Shown here one piece after another: positions 6,798 to 16,080 of a DNA stretch of 64,000 bases (position 1 is the first letter of the stretch; the number at the start of each line of letters is the position of its first letter). A model generated the notes under the pieces. It made no database searches. It saw only the letters and a program-made list of their open reading frames with translations, and was not told the DNA's origin. The position numbers and the translations under genes were made by a program. Source of the DNA: Bin5 sp965218625 (GTDB taxonomy: Bacteria > Chloroflexota > Anaerolineae > Caldilineales > Caldilineaceae); the NCBI GenBank assembly GCA_965218625.1, contig CBDCLG010000004.1, forward strand, positions 62,001 to 126,000. Direction: 5' to 3'.

Positions 6798-8975
6798 TTA
6801 ATTTCGGCCCGGCGAGGATACAGCGTCGACGTAAGCGATCATCTCGTCCTCCTCGGCAACATACTCCTGCAGCTGAAAGGCAGCATACAGCTCGCGGCTG
6901 CGGGCAAAGTATGCCGTCGCCTGCTCGTAGTTGCCCTGCTCTAGCGCCACGTGACCCAAGTTGTGGAGGGTGGCCGCATTGTCCATCCATGCGCCGCGGC
7001 GGTCGGAAAGCTCCAGGTCCTTCTCGTACCAGTCCAGCGCGGCGGCGAACTCGTTCCTGGCGTAGCTCACCGAACCCAGGTTGTTATAACAGGTGCTGAT
7101 GCCGGCATCGTCGCGGTTGCGCTGGAAAACTGTTAAAGCGGATTCGTATGCCCGTTGCGCCTCGGGGTACATCGCCATCCCTTCCATCGCCAGCCCCAGG
7201 TTGTTGTGCGCGCTGGCGACAAGCTGTTCATCGCCCAAACGAAGCGCCACCCGCAGCGCCTTGCGATGATGCTCAACCGCGCGCTCGTAGTTGTTCAGAC
7301 TGAGATACGCGCTGCCAAGGTTCATGTAAGCCGGCGCCAGCGAGCGTGGATCGCCAAGTTGGGCCGCCGCTTCGAAAGCCAGCCAGAAGTGGTCCAGCGC
7401 CTGACGCGGCTCTTCCAACACGCGGAACGACGTGCCCAGGTCGGTATGCCCATAGGCCATCGCCATCAGCATGTCCCGTTCGTCGAAAATCCGCAGCGCC
7501 CGCTGCAACCATTCGATCGCTTCCACGACCTCGCCATTGAAGAAGCGTTGACGCCCTATGTTTGCCAGCATCAATCCAAAATCGTCGACATCGCCAAGAG
7601 CAATCGCAGCCACGCCGCCCCCGCAAAGCCAGCGCCAGATGCCGGGAGGGTGGCGCCAAAAGGCATAGTGCGCGAGCGCCAGCGCGTAATCTCGCATCAG
7701 CTTGAGGTCGTCCCGCACTTCGAGGAAGTTAATCGGCATATCGGGCAGCCCCTCGTTTTCCAACGGCTCACTAATCAGCTCCTCAACAGGCCGCCCGAAA
7801 AGCCGCTCCACCCGGTCCGTGGCCCAGTCCGCGCCCCAATGAACATTGCCCCAAAATGGGTCGATCGCCTGCCATCGCTGGATCGGCAACTCCTGGTATC
7901 GTTGAGCAAACTGCAAATAGTAGCGCGAGTGCTGGCGGTACCAGTCCTCACCAAGCATCACCGCGCCTTCGACAAGATGGCGGCGGACGACAGGCTGCAC
8001 GACGATGCGGCGGTTGAATATGTCCACCTCGACCAGCGCACGTTCCACCAGCGCCTCAAACGTCCGGCGCTTCTCAGCTTCGGCGCCGATACCAACCGTA
8101 AACAGCTCCGTCAACGCCTGGTAGGTTGCGCCGCCTGCGGCACTGACCATTCTGTCCAGAATCAGGCCTGCCTCCGGCCAAAAGGCGGCGAAATTTTCCA
8201 CCGCAAAGGCCGCGATGCTCGGCATCTCGACCGCGCCGTCGGTCGCAGGCAGTTCGTCAAGAAGCTGGTCGAGATCGCTCCACAGCCCCAGATCAACCAG
8301 CAGACCAAGTGCCAGGCGCATACTCAAGGGTCTGCCGCCGGTGCGCTTGTAAAGGCTCTCGATATTTCGTAAAGCGGTATCCCGAACGCGCTCCGGCGCC
8401 CGCGCATGAACGAAGCCGACCGCCTCGGCCAGTGACAGCCCCCCCAATTGCAGGTGCCTGTCGTCGACCAAATCGCTGAACTCAGGATGAATGTCGCGAT
8501 CGATCAGCAAGATGTGAGATTGGCCGCCGGAATCGTGGAGATGTCCGATAATGTCGGCCAACGTCTGGATCTCGCCGTCGGTTGCGCCCGAAAGCTCGTC
8601 AAGGATAAGCAAACGGCGGCGGCGGTAAAGTTGCTCCAGAATGCCAATGCCCCACCGGTCCTCACTTACCCTCGTTAAAGTCGTGCCGAGTACGGTGTCC
8701 AGCGTTCGCACGATGTCGTACATGCGAAACCTGTCCCCGCCCGCGGCCCCCACCCAGATGATCCCGTCCGGGAAGTGATGAATCGTCTTCCAGGCGGCAG
8801 CAGTCGCGATTGTGCTCTTGCCGTTGCCCTGCCCGCCACTGATCGCAAGGGCGGGCTGTTCGTGCGCTTCGAGCAGCCACTGACACAAGGCGTTCAGTTC
8901 TGCGCTTCGCCCGCTGAATCCCCGCAATCGATAAACACCCAGATTGTGCAGGATGCTCGGATTCTCATTCGTCAT
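6798..8975 (-). CDS. STAND NTPase (NB-ARC-like) with C-terminal TPR repeats
   Basis: 725 residues. An N-terminal GRSAELNALCQWLL entry motif leads into a P-loop ATPase domain with Walker A GGQGNGKST (47-55) and Walker B LLILDE (122-127). A winged-helix-like middle follows, and the last 250 or so residues are TPR units (for example ALAYHTDLGTSF-type and AYMNLGSAYLSLNNYERAVEHHRKAL). This is the architecture of STAND regulators, which hold signalling domains inactive until a ligand binds the repeats. No separate effector domain is attached, so its output is unclear. No gene partner is obvious: the stop is 39 nt upstream of the groES promoter on the same strand, and a small Rossmann gene precedes it. 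Confidence 0.85.
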   Translation of the reverse strand: MTNENPSILHNLGVYRLRGFSGRSAELNALCQWLLEAHEQPALAISGGQGNGKSTIATAAAWKTIHHFPDGIIWVGAAGGDRFRMYDIVRTLDTVLGTTLTRVSEDRWGIGILEQLYRRRRLLILDELSGATDGEIQTLADIIGHLHDSGGQSHILLIDRDIHPEFSDLVDDRHLQLGGLSLAEAVGFVHARAPERVRDTALRNIESLYKRTGGRPLSMRLALGLLVDLGLWSDLDQLLDELPATDGAVEMPSIAAFAVENFAAFWPEAGLILDRMVSAAGGATYQALTELFTVGIGAEAEKRRTFEALVERALVEVDIFNRRIVVQPVVRRHLVEGAVMLGEDWYRQHSRYYLQFAQRYQELPIQRWQAIDPFWGNVHWGADWATDRVERLFGRPVEELISEPLENEGLPDMPINFLEVRDDLKLMRDYALALAHYAFWRHPPGIWRWLCGGGVAAIALGDVDDFGLMLANIGRQRFFNGEVVEAIEWLQRALRIFDERDMLMAMAYGHTDLGTSFRVLEEPRQALDHFWLAFEAAAQLGDPRSLAPAYMNLGSAYLSLNNYERAVEHHRKALRVALRLGDEQLVASAHNNLGLAMEGMAMYPEAQRAYESALTVFQRNRDDAGISTCYNNLGSVSYARNEFAAALDWYEKDLELSDRRGAWMDNAATLHNLGHVALEQGNYEQATAYFARSRELYAAFQLQEYVAEEDEMIAYVDAVSSPGRN

Positions 8976-9031
8976 GATTCACCGCGTGAGAACTGCGCCA
9001 GATGGCAACAACCCTCAATCAGAATGACCAT

Positions 9032-9379
9032 TCAACTTTGATTCGACAACGACAGGATCAGGCAGGGATACTCGCTCGCGATAACTATCTCGTAGTTGAG
9101 CGCCTCCGACAGGGCCTTGCTGCCCTCAATCGCCCCAAAGCCCTGTTCTCCAATGCCAGGTGACAATAAAATCAGATCGGGCCGCACACGGCGGGCGATC
9201 TCGTTGACGTTGACAGGCGTGATGTTTTCCACCAGGTCGACGCGCTCGATCAGCCCGCTGCGCACCGCCTCCGGCTGGTCAGACGGGTCGCTGACGAATA
9301 TTTCGACCGATGAGCTTTTCTGCAGTTGGCGCAGGGCGACGCTGCCGATGTTGCCGGCGCCTATCAGCCAGACTCGCAT
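9032..9379 (-). CDS. Small NAD(P)-binding Rossmann protein
   Basis: 115 residues consisting of little more than one Rossmann fold: MRVWLIGAGNIGSVALRQLQ (GxGxxG), then EIFVSDPSDQP, and RPDLILLSPG. This resembles the N-terminal half of saccharopine/homoserine-dehydrogenase-like proteins, but no catalytic C-terminal domain follows. The ATG at 9379 has a good GAGGTGAG ribosome site. The open frame extends ten residues further upstream, but I consider that untranslated. The substrate is unknown. It is followed 56 nt later by the STAND ATPase gene on the same strand. Confidence 0.7.
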   Translation of the reverse strand: MRVWLIGAGNIGSVALRQLQKSSSVEIFVSDPSDQPEAVRSGLIERVDLVENITPVNVNEIARRVRPDLILLSPGIGEQGFGAIEGSKALSEALNYEIVIASEYPCLILSLSNQS

Positions 9380-9472
9380 GGTCTCACCTCTTGGATTCTG
9401 TATTCTCAAACGGTTCGCCGTTTATCGAAGCAGCCAATTGTCCCTCGCCCAAAACCACGATTACGTTTCCGT

Positions 9473-11119
9473 TCAGATCCAGCCGAACCGGCTGAGGGTA
9501 TAGAAATACAGAAATATCACCCCAGCGCAGGCCAGCCCGACGATGAGGCCGACGCGCAACATCTCACGCCTGTTCACTACCCCGGTCACCGCAATCAATA
9601 TCATCCGCGCGGAACCGCTCGGCAGGGCAAATGCGAGCGCGACCGCGAATATTGTCGGGAACACCAGGCGCAAGGGATCGATCGCAGAGGCCTGGCCCAG
9701 CGTAATCAAAACCGGCGCCAGAATCGCGCCCAGCGGCACGTTGTTCATGAACTGCGTGATGCAAAAGGCCAGCAAGACCAGGCCACCAAGTACGAGAACG
9801 AAGGGCAGCCCTTCAAAAGTCGGCGCCATCAGATCGGCGAACCAGGCGCTCGCGCCGGTCTTTTCCAGGGCATCACCCAGCGTCAGCCCGGCGCCAATTA
9901 CGAAAAAGACGCCCCAGTTCACGCCCTTCAAGTCGCTCCAATCTACGATCTTTTCGACCGAGAGGACGGCCACCGCCCCGATGGCGATTACTGCGCTGCT
10001 CAACAGTGTGGTGGGCAGCTTCAGCAAATGTTCGATGTAGCCGCCCCCCACCCACAGGCTCACCGAAATGAGAAGCACGGCGATGATTTCCCGTTCCGGT
10101 CCGGAAAGCCTTCCCAGCCGTTCGATCTCCCGCCGCGCCGGTTCGATGTCGATTGTCAGTTTCGGCAATGCGAATAGCCGCGGCAGCAGTAGCCAGGCCA
10201 ATGGTATCAGCAGCAGCGCCACTGGCAGGCCATACTTCATCCAGTCAACAAAACCGAATCCGTAAAGCTGTTGCAACAGGCCGCTGGCAATAGCATTTTC
10301 GCCGCTCCCCATGATCGTAGCGATTGCTCCGATGCTCGAACTGTACCCGATGGCCAGGATTAAGACGGACAGCGCCTTCCGCCCATCTTCCGGGCGGGGG
10401 ACCTGCTGCGCAATCGTTATGGCGACCGGTATCAGAACGGCGGCCGTGGCGGTGTTGAGAACGAACATGCTCAGCCCGCCTGTGATGCCCATAAGAGCTA
10501 AGAGAAGCTGACCGAAGCGCCCTCTGCTGCCGACGATCGCATGTAGCGCAAGGCGACGAGTGAGACCGTGTTTACGCAACGCTTCAGCGAGAAAGAGGCT
10601 GCCCATGATGAGGAAGACGACCGGCGTTCCGAACGGCTCAAACGCGCCGCCGGCGTCATCAACCCCTAAGGCAATCTGCACAATCGGCACCAGCAACGCA
10701 ACAATAGGCAAGGGCGCCGGCTCCAAAGCCAGGATCAGGCCGGAAAATACGAATAGAGCAAGCGCCTTATGCCCCCCCAAGCTCAATCCCGCCGGCGTCG
10801 GCAAGAGCAGGACAATCAAGGTAAGGCCCACCACGAACAAAAGCCGGCGCAGGTCGAAAACCTTGCGCATCCCCGCTTGGATCGGTTGTTGCAACACCCT
10901 CAAAGGCGTGTCGGGACGCTGCAACCGCCGCTTGGAAGCCACCGTGCGCGTTGCGACTCTCTCCCTGATTAAGGCGCTGCGCTCCGCCGAAGGGGGTGGT
11001 CGCAATGGCGAGGCGGTCTGTTGTGGGGCCGCGGGTGGGCGCTTGTCGCTATCGCGTGTCGGTGCCGCAATCGTGGGGCGAGGCAGTGAGGACTTCAGGC
11101 GCGCGCGGTTGTATGACAT
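9473..11119 (-). CDS. DASS/SLC13-type anion symporter
   Basis: Polytopic inner-membrane protein of about 548 residues with some 11-12 hydrophobic segments. The core contains the two family signatures: a VLNTATAAVLIPVA motif in the first half and a FMNNVPLGAILAPV motif in the second, equivalent to the paired SNT sites that bind sodium and substrate in dicarboxylate/sulfate symporters. The substrate cannot be assigned. The first 80 residues are unusual: Arg/Pro-rich and predicted to be disordered before the first membrane helix (starting near RRLLFVVGLTLIVLLL). ATG 11119 is preferred over an upstream TTG (11131). An internal Met at about 10870 would give a conventional short N-terminus. Confidence 0.85.
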   Translation of the reverse strand: MSYNRARLKSSLPRPTIAAPTRDSDKRPPAAPQQTASPLRPPPSAERSALIRERVATRTVASKRRLQRPDTPLRVLQQPIQAGMRKVFDLRRLLFVVGLTLIVLLLPTPAGLSLGGHKALALFVFSGLILALEPAPLPIVALLVPIVQIALGVDDAGGAFEPFGTPVVFLIMGSLFLAEALRKHGLTRRLALHAIVGSRGRFGQLLLALMGITGGLSMFVLNTATAAVLIPVAITIAQQVPRPEDGRKALSVLILAIGYSSSIGAIATIMGSGENAIASGLLQQLYGFGFVDWMKYGLPVALLLIPLAWLLLPRLFALPKLTIDIEPARREIERLGRLSGPEREIIAVLLISVSLWVGGGYIEHLLKLPTTLLSSAVIAIGAVAVLSVEKIVDWSDLKGVNWGVFFVIGAGLTLGDALEKTGASAWFADLMAPTFEGLPFVLVLGGLVLLAFCITQFMNNVPLGAILAPVLITLGQASAIDPLRLVFPTIFAVALAFALPSGSARMILIAVTGVVNRREMLRVGLIVGLACAGVIFLYFYTLSRFGWI

Positions 11120-11213
11120 GTCAGGTGACAATAGGGATTAAAAGAGTGTCTCTCAGAATCCAACTCGCAACAACGAAACTCCGCGCCGCACAACCAGGAG
11201 AAATTCGTAAATC

Positions 11214-12347
11214 TTACGCACCGGCGGCACACCTGCGAAGGCCTAGATAGGCAGCGGGCAATCCCGGCGCAAACTCGAGCGTCTTATGCAGCCAGGGGAG
11301 TGCCCGTTCGCACTCTTGCGGCTTCTTGTAAATATGGGATAGACCCAAAGTCAGGGTGAATTGGGCGTTGATCTCGTCGTCATCCAGAAAGGTGAAGGCC
11401 TTCTCCATCGTTTCCGCCGCGCTCTCGAAGTTGAGGCGGGCGTAGTAGGCCATGGCCAAGTGGGCCAGCACAATGCCGTTTTGCGGGTCCAACTCGGCCG
11501 CGCGTCTCGAAATCCGCAGAGCCTGCAAATGGTCGCCGCTCAGGAATAGGGCCCATCCGAGCGCATCCAACGCGAAACTGCTCTCGCCTACCTCTACGGC
11601 CTTGGCGTAACTCTCAATCGCCGCCTCCCAGTCCTCAAGATGTTGGAACTGTCTTCCTCTCTCGATGTAGAGATCAGGGCGCTGAGGCGCCAGCTCTATC
11701 GCGTTGCTATATTCTTCGACTGCACCTTCGAAGTCTCGCTGCACTTCATAGAGGTACCCGTAGTTGCGCCGAGCGAGTACATTTTCAGGATCGATTACCA
11801 GCGCCTCGTCCAGATACTCCTGCGCCAGCGCCCAATTGCCCACGTCGGTATAGATTTCACCCAAAACGGCCAGCACGTCCGGGTTGTCCGGCTCAAGTTC
11901 CAGGGCCTCAAATGCGAAATCGCTGGCTGAATCATAGCGGCCCAGCCAATCGAGCACACGCGCGTGGATGGTCAGCGCGTAAACATTCTCAGGATCGACT
12001 CGTACCGCCAGCTCCGATAGTTCGAAGGCCTGCTCGACCCTCCGACCCATCAAGTGCAACTCTGCCAGCGCGACGAACGGGTAAGCGTTCTCCGGCTCCA
12101 ATTCGGCCATCCGCTCAAGGGCAGGTTCCGCCTCACCGAAGTTGCCGGCGGCAATGTGCGCTTCCGCCTTTGTCTGCCAATACAGCGCGCTGGGGGTTGG
12201 GGTCGTCAACGGCGGTGGCGGCTGCCTCACGAGCCAGTCCGGGCGTTGAATGAACAAATAGACGGCCAGAAGCACTGCCAAACCGCTCCAAACGATACAC
12301 CCGTTACGACGCCGGCGGCGCGGCTTGTACGTCCAGTCAAGGTCCAT
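11214..12347 (-). CDS. Membrane-anchored TPR-repeat protein
   Basis: 377 residues. A short basic cytoplasmic tail (YKPRRRRRNG) is followed by one membrane helix (CIVWSGLAVLLAVYLFI) and then about nine TPR units filling the rest (for example AYPFVALAELHLMGRRVEQAFELSELAVRVDPENVYAL). By the positive-inside rule the repeats face outward. TPR arrays are protein-binding scaffolds, and no partner can be named. The ATG at 12347 is preferred to an upstream TTG at 12368, because the TTG would begin inside an inverted repeat that overlaps a -10-like sequence. Confidence 0.8.
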   Translation of the reverse strand: MDLDWTYKPRRRRRNGCIVWSGLAVLLAVYLFIQRPDWLVRQPPPPLTTPTPSALYWQTKAEAHIAAGNFGEAEPALERMAELEPENAYPFVALAELHLMGRRVEQAFELSELAVRVDPENVYALTIHARVLDWLGRYDSASDFAFEALELEPDNPDVLAVLGEIYTDVGNWALAQEYLDEALVIDPENVLARRNYGYLYEVQRDFEGAVEEYSNAIELAPQRPDLYIERGRQFQHLEDWEAAIESYAKAVEVGESSFALDALGWALFLSGDHLQALRISRRAAELDPQNGIVLAHLAMAYYARLNFESAAETMEKAFTFLDDDEINAQFTLTLGLSHIYKKPQECERALPWLHKTLEFAPGLPAAYLGLRRCAAGA

Positions 12348-12348
12348 G

Positions 12349-12365
12349 CTATACAAAGTATAGCG
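12349..12365 (-). promoter_or_regulatory. Inverted repeat and -10-like box abutting a start codon
   Basis: GCTATAC-TTT-GTATAGC on the minus strand is a perfect 7-bp inverted repeat ending 1 nt before the ATG of the TPR gene. It contains TATACT, a good -10 hexamer, 9 nt from the ATG. That geometry suggests a leaderless transcript. I see no convincing -35. Confidence 0.45.
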
Positions 12366-12468
12366 CAATAAGAGTGCAATGCGCGCATCGTCAATCGCGC
12401 AACGCCTTGAACCGGTTGGCGTTACATGATACTGCTGGCTTGCCAGAGATGGCCCCGCCCTCTATCGG

Positions 12469-13050
12469 TCATCGTTGCTCTGACCGGAGGTGGCCGACGT
12501 CTGTGTATAGTTCCAGCACTAGCGAAGCTTCCGGCTGAAAGCTGTCTACCAGCGCGGTGATGTTATGGCCCGGCCTCAAGCTGACGCGCCGCTCTCGACG
12601 GTGATTTCGGCGTATCGAATTGTGGCCTGAGAAAACTCTCTGGTGGAACCGGTACACATAGTCAACGCGGAACTCAAGTATGTTTACGTCGAGGCGAGTG
12701 ATCTGCCCCGGGACCAACGTGGTGTAACGCAATATCCGGCGGAAATGGTGGACCCGCCAGAAGAAAGTCGGCCCGGCCAGAAATATGACAACGCCAGCCG
12801 CAGTTACCAGCAGGAATGTCTCTCCGCTCCCGAACACAAGTCTGTCCATGTCGCCGCGCCCCAACGCCGTATTTAAGAACCCTACCGGCAAATAGCCAAG
12901 GGTCAGAACAAGCGCTGATGGGATCAGGGCGCCGAGAACAAACAACAGGCTGACGATTGCTGGCAAGTCCAGGCTGAGAAGCCCCAGCAGCCTGAGGTCG
13001 TGAGAGGGTTGAGGCGATTGTTGAAACTGCGCCTGGGGAAAGCCTTGCAT
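12469..13050 (-). CDS. DUF3592-like membrane protein
   Basis: 193 residues with two or three N-terminal hydrophobic helices (LPAIVSLLFVLGALIPSALVLTL and FLLVTAAGVVIFLAGPTFF). A soluble beta-rich tail follows: VPGQITRLDVN, RVDYVYRFHQRVFSGHN, a basic stretch and ITALVDSFQPEASLVLELY. That order resembles DUF3592 proteins, whose function is unknown. The frame is open upstream to a TTG at 13122, only 3 nt from the cysteine desulfurase stop. I prefer the ATG at 13050, although its ribosome site is weak. Probably cotranscribed with the cysteine desulfurase gene. Confidence 0.6.
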   Translation of the reverse strand: MQGFPQAQFQQSPQPSHDLRLLGLLSLDLPAIVSLLFVLGALIPSALVLTLGYLPVGFLNTALGRGDMDRLVFGSGETFLLVTAAGVVIFLAGPTFFWRVHHFRRILRYTTLVPGQITRLDVNILEFRVDYVYRFHQRVFSGHNSIRRNHRRERRVSLRPGHNITALVDSFQPEASLVLELYTDVGHLRSEQR

Positions 13051-13125
13051 ACAATTAGGAAACGACGGCGTTCGGAGTTCTGCTCGAGCGAACCTGGCCG
13101 GAAACGTTGGGGCCTCTGTCAACTG

Positions 13126-14319
13126 CTACAGAGTTGGCGGAAGCGCCTGTCGATGCTGGTCAACGATTCGCGGCAAGGCATCCAGGTACTTGTCGATCTG
13201 CTCACCCGTGTTGCTTAGGCCGAGACTGAGCCGCAGACCTCCAGCCAGGTCAGCGGCTGCGATGCCGATAGCCTCGAGTACGTGGCTGGGTTGCTGGCGA
13301 GCACTCGTGCAGGCGCTGCCGCTGCTGGCCGCGATGCCCGCCAAATCCAGGCCAATCAGAATGCCTTCGGCCTCCACATCCCGCAATACAAAACTGGCGT
13401 GATTGTCCAGCCGCAGCGAAGGGCTTCCGGTTAACCTGACCCCATCAATCGCCCCCAACGTCTCTTCGATAATCCGATCTCGCAAGGAGCGCAAACGCGC
13501 CATCTCAGAACTGCGTTCAGCTTCGCACAAAGCCAGCGCCGCGGCCATCCCTACAATTCCGGGCACATTCTCCGTGCCGGCTCGCCTCCTGCCTTCGTGG
13601 CTGCCGCCGGTCAGGAAAGGACGAAAAGGAGTTCCCCGTCGAAGGTAAAGGAAGCCGACGCCTTTTGGCCCATAAAACTTGTGAGCGCTGGCGCTCAGGG
13701 CGTCCACACTTAGCTCATTCACGCAGAGCGGTAGCTTTCCTGCCGCCTGCACGGCATCAGTGTGAAAGGGTACATTTCGTTCCCGGCACAGTGACCCTAG
13801 CTCACTGATCGGCTGTATGCTGCCGATTTCATTGTTGGCGTACATTACGCTCACCAGCGCAACGTCGGAGCCGTCCCCGATTACCTCCGCTAAGTCATCC
13901 GCTTCCACGAGGCCGTCGCCATCCACAGGCAGCATGGACACCTCGAAGCCGAACAGTTCGCGCAGGTCCTCGACAGTATTCAGGACTGCATGATGTTCGA
14001 TCGGGGTTGTGATGATGCGGCTGGCTCCGTTCCTCTTTCGCCGGGCCAGCGCGATCCCGCGTAGCGCCGCGTTGTCGCTCTCGCTTCCGCAACCGGTAAA
14101 GACTATCTCTTTGCTATCGGCGCCCAGGATTTCGGCAAGCGTGCGCCGGGCATTGCTCAGTCCGGCATAAGACGCCCTTCCTGCATGATGGATACTCGAC
14201 GGGTTGCCGAATTTTGCGCTCTGCGCGGGATCGGTCGAGCCGTAATAGGGTTCCATCGCCGACACAACTTCCTTACGCAGCGGGGTCGTCGCTGAATGAT
14301 CCAGGTATATGAATGTCAT
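13126..14319 (-). CDS. Cysteine desulfurase (NifS/IscS family)
   Basis: 397-residue PLP enzyme that moves sulfur from cysteine to a carrier for Fe-S cluster or thio-cofactor synthesis. The start IYLDHSATTPLRKEV is diagnostic. The PLP-binding Lys lies in SAHKFYGPKGVGFLY, HTDAVQAAGK carries the cofactor-binding Asp/Gln, and the catalytic Cys is in the loop SSGSACTSARQQPSHVL. The SSGSACTS form with a longer loop fits the NifS/IscS group I. No iscU or other cluster-assembly gene is adjacent, so the pathway it serves is open. A good promoter lies upstream at 14382-14410. Confidence 0.95.
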   Translation of the reverse strand: MTFIYLDHSATTPLRKEVVSAMEPYYGSTDPAQSAKFGNPSSIHHAGRASYAGLSNARRTLAEILGADSKEIVFTGCGSESDNAALRGIALARRKRNGASRIITTPIEHHAVLNTVEDLRELFGFEVSMLPVDGDGLVEADDLAEVIGDGSDVALVSVMYANNEIGSIQPISELGSLCRERNVPFHTDAVQAAGKLPLCVNELSVDALSASAHKFYGPKGVGFLYLRRGTPFRPFLTGGSHEGRRRAGTENVPGIVGMAAALALCEAERSSEMARLRSLRDRIIEETLGAIDGVRLTGSPSLRLDNHASFVLRDVEAEGILIGLDLAGIAASSGSACTSARQQPSHVLEAIGIAAADLAGGLRLSLGLSNTGEQIDKYLDALPRIVDQHRQALPPTL

Positions 14320-14381
14320 TTCGCCGGCCTTCGACTACGCTAAGCACAACGTTCAACTTGCAAGATTGATGCCAACGCAAT

Positions 14382-14410
14382 ATCGTATAGCAGCAGTAAG
14401 CCTTTGTCAA
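14382..14410 (-). promoter_or_regulatory. Predicted promoter of the cysteine desulfurase gene
   Basis: Minus strand: -35 TTGACA (14405-14410), 17-bp spacer, -10 TACGAT (14382-14387). It lies about 60 nt ahead of the start codon, in the gap shared with the divergent enolase gene. Confidence 0.6.
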
Positions 14411-14534
14411 GCAGGAAGTTGACTGCACAAGGGCGCGGGAGCAACGGCATGCGATTGACGCCGAGTTCCTGCAAACGAGCGTATTCACCTCTTGTTGGGT
14501 CGTCGCGTCAGCGCACCAAAACAAGGGCAGAGAA

Positions 14535-15833
14535 ATGACCTTCATAGAAACAATCGTTGGGCGTCAAATTCTGGACAGCCGCGGCAACCCGACCGTCGAG
14601 GTGGAGATACAGTTAAGCGACGGCGCCACAGGCCGTGCCGCAGTTCCCAGCGGGGCAAGCACCGGCCTTCACGAGGCCGTCGAACTGCGCGACGGCGACA
14701 CAACCCGCTATGGTGGAAAAGGTGTTTTGAAGGCGGTTGGAAGTGTCAACGGTATCCTGGCCGAAGAGTTGGAAGGTGCGGACGCCCTGGATCAGGCCGC
14801 CATCGACAGACACATGGTCGAATTGGACGGCACGCAGAACAAAGGAAGACTGGGAGCAAATGCAATTCTCGGTGTCAGCCTGGCGGCGGCAAGGGCCGCG
14901 TCCGAAGCGGTTGGCCTGCCTCTGTATCGCTATTTGGGTGGCGTCAACGCCAGGACTCTGCCGGTACCGATGATGAATATCCTCAACGGAGGCAAACACG
15001 CGCTCAACAGCACCGATTTTCAGGAATTTATGGTCATGCCGGTTGCGGCGCCCACCTTTGCCGAAGCCGTACGCTGGGGCGCAGAAATCTATCACGCGCT
15101 CAAAGACGTTCTTCACGAAGAAGGCTTCGGGACCAACGTCGGCGACGAAGGTGGATTCGCGCCGAGTCTGGGGGGAAACGCAGCTGCGATTGAGGTGATT
15201 CTGCGGGCGATAGAGAAGGCCGGTTACCGGCCCGGCGACGATGTGTACATAGCTCTCGATCCGGCCGTCAGTGAACTATATGTCGAGGAGTCAGGCCGCT
15301 ACATGCTGGAAATCGAAGGCAAAGAGCTGTCGAGTGATGAACTGGTCGACCTCTGGGAAGATTGGAGCGCCCGCTACCCAATTGTATCGATAGAAGACGG
15401 CATGGCTGAAGACGACTGGGAAGGTTGGAAGCGGCTCAACACCAGGATTGGGGGGCGCGTGCAGCTGGTTGGCGACGATCTTCTCGTGACGAATGTGAAT
15501 CGGATCGAGCGGGCCATCGACGAAAGCGCCTGCAACGCCCTTCTCTGCAAGGTCAACCAGATTGGCACTTTGACGGAAAGCATCGATGCAATTGAGATGA
15601 GCCGGCGCGCCGGCTGGGCAACTGTGGTCAGCCACCGCTCGGGCGAGACCGAAGACGACACCATTGCCGATCTCGCCGTTGCCTTCAATACGGGGCAGAT
15701 CAAAACCGGAGCCCCAGCGCGCAGCGATCGGGTCGCCAAGTACAACCGACTACTGCGAATTGACGAAGAGTTAGGAGATGTCGCCTACTATCCGGGGATG
15801 GCCGCCTTCCAACACGCCGCCAGGTCCGCATAA
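14535..15833 (+). CDS. eno: Enolase
   Basis: 432 residues, the usual length. It interconverts 2-phosphoglycerate and phosphoenolpyruvate in glycolysis. The N-terminal signature GRQILDSRGNPTVEVE and PSGASTGLHEAVELRDGD loop are present. Mg-binding acids are in IALDPAVSE, SIEDGMAEDDWEGW and LVGDDLLVTN, the catalytic Lys is in LLCKVNQIGTLTE, and VSHRSGETED closes the active site. The enzyme is complete. It is transcribed away from the cysteine desulfurase gene and converges on tRNA-Leu. Confidence 0.98.
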   Translation: MTFIETIVGRQILDSRGNPTVEVEIQLSDGATGRAAVPSGASTGLHEAVELRDGDTTRYGGKGVLKAVGSVNGILAEELEGADALDQAAIDRHMVELDGTQNKGRLGANAILGVSLAAARAASEAVGLPLYRYLGGVNARTLPVPMMNILNGGKHALNSTDFQEFMVMPVAAPTFAEAVRWGAEIYHALKDVLHEEGFGTNVGDEGGFAPSLGGNAAAIEVILRAIEKAGYRPGDDVYIALDPAVSELYVEESGRYMLEIEGKELSSDELVDLWEDWSARYPIVSIEDGMAEDDWEGWKRLNTRIGGRVQLVGDDLLVTNVNRIERAIDESACNALLCKVNQIGTLTESIDAIEMSRRAGWATVVSHRSGETEDDTIADLAVAFNTGQIKTGAPARSDRVAKYNRLLRIDEELGDVAYYPGMAAFQHAARSA

Positions 15834-15834
15834 C

Positions 15835-15874
15835 TAAAAACGAGATGTGTGAGTGGTTTTCTCACGCATCTCGT
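15835..15874 (-). terminator. Intrinsic terminator of the tRNA-Leu gene (possibly shared with eno)
   Basis: A 14-bp stem with one G-U pair (15840-15853 with 15861-15874) and a 7-nt loop. On the minus strand it is followed at once by TTTTTAG, a classical rho-independent terminator just past the tRNA 3' end. On the plus strand the same stem lies directly after the enolase stop but lacks a U-run after it. Confidence 0.85.
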
Positions 15875-15877
15875 CTC

Positions 15878-15963
<86 letters not shown>

Positions 15964-15974
15964 GCACACCTGCA

Positions 15975-16003
15975 ATCATACGAATTGACGAAGATTCTGT
16001 CAA
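15975..16003 (-). promoter_or_regulatory. tRNA-Leu promoter
   Basis: Minus strand: consensus -35 TTGACA (15998-16003), 17-bp spacer, -10 TATGAT (15975-15980). The predicted start is about 5 nt upstream of the mature tRNA. Confidence 0.88.
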
Positions 16004-16043
16004 ATGCGCCCCACCTGCAATCGGCTCCAACAGCGCCGCGCAT

Positions 16044-16069
16044 CACGCCCGCGGCTACCCGCGGGCGTG
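16044..16069 (-). terminator. GC-rich hairpin after the acyl-CoA synthetase gene
   Basis: Perfect 11-bp inverted repeat (CACGCCCGCGG / CCGCGGGCGTG) with a 4-nt loop, 11 nt beyond the stop codon on the minus strand. No U-run follows, so it may mark the 3' end or stabilise the message rather than terminate intrinsically. Confidence 0.5.
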
Positions 16070-16080
16070 ACAAGCCCCGC

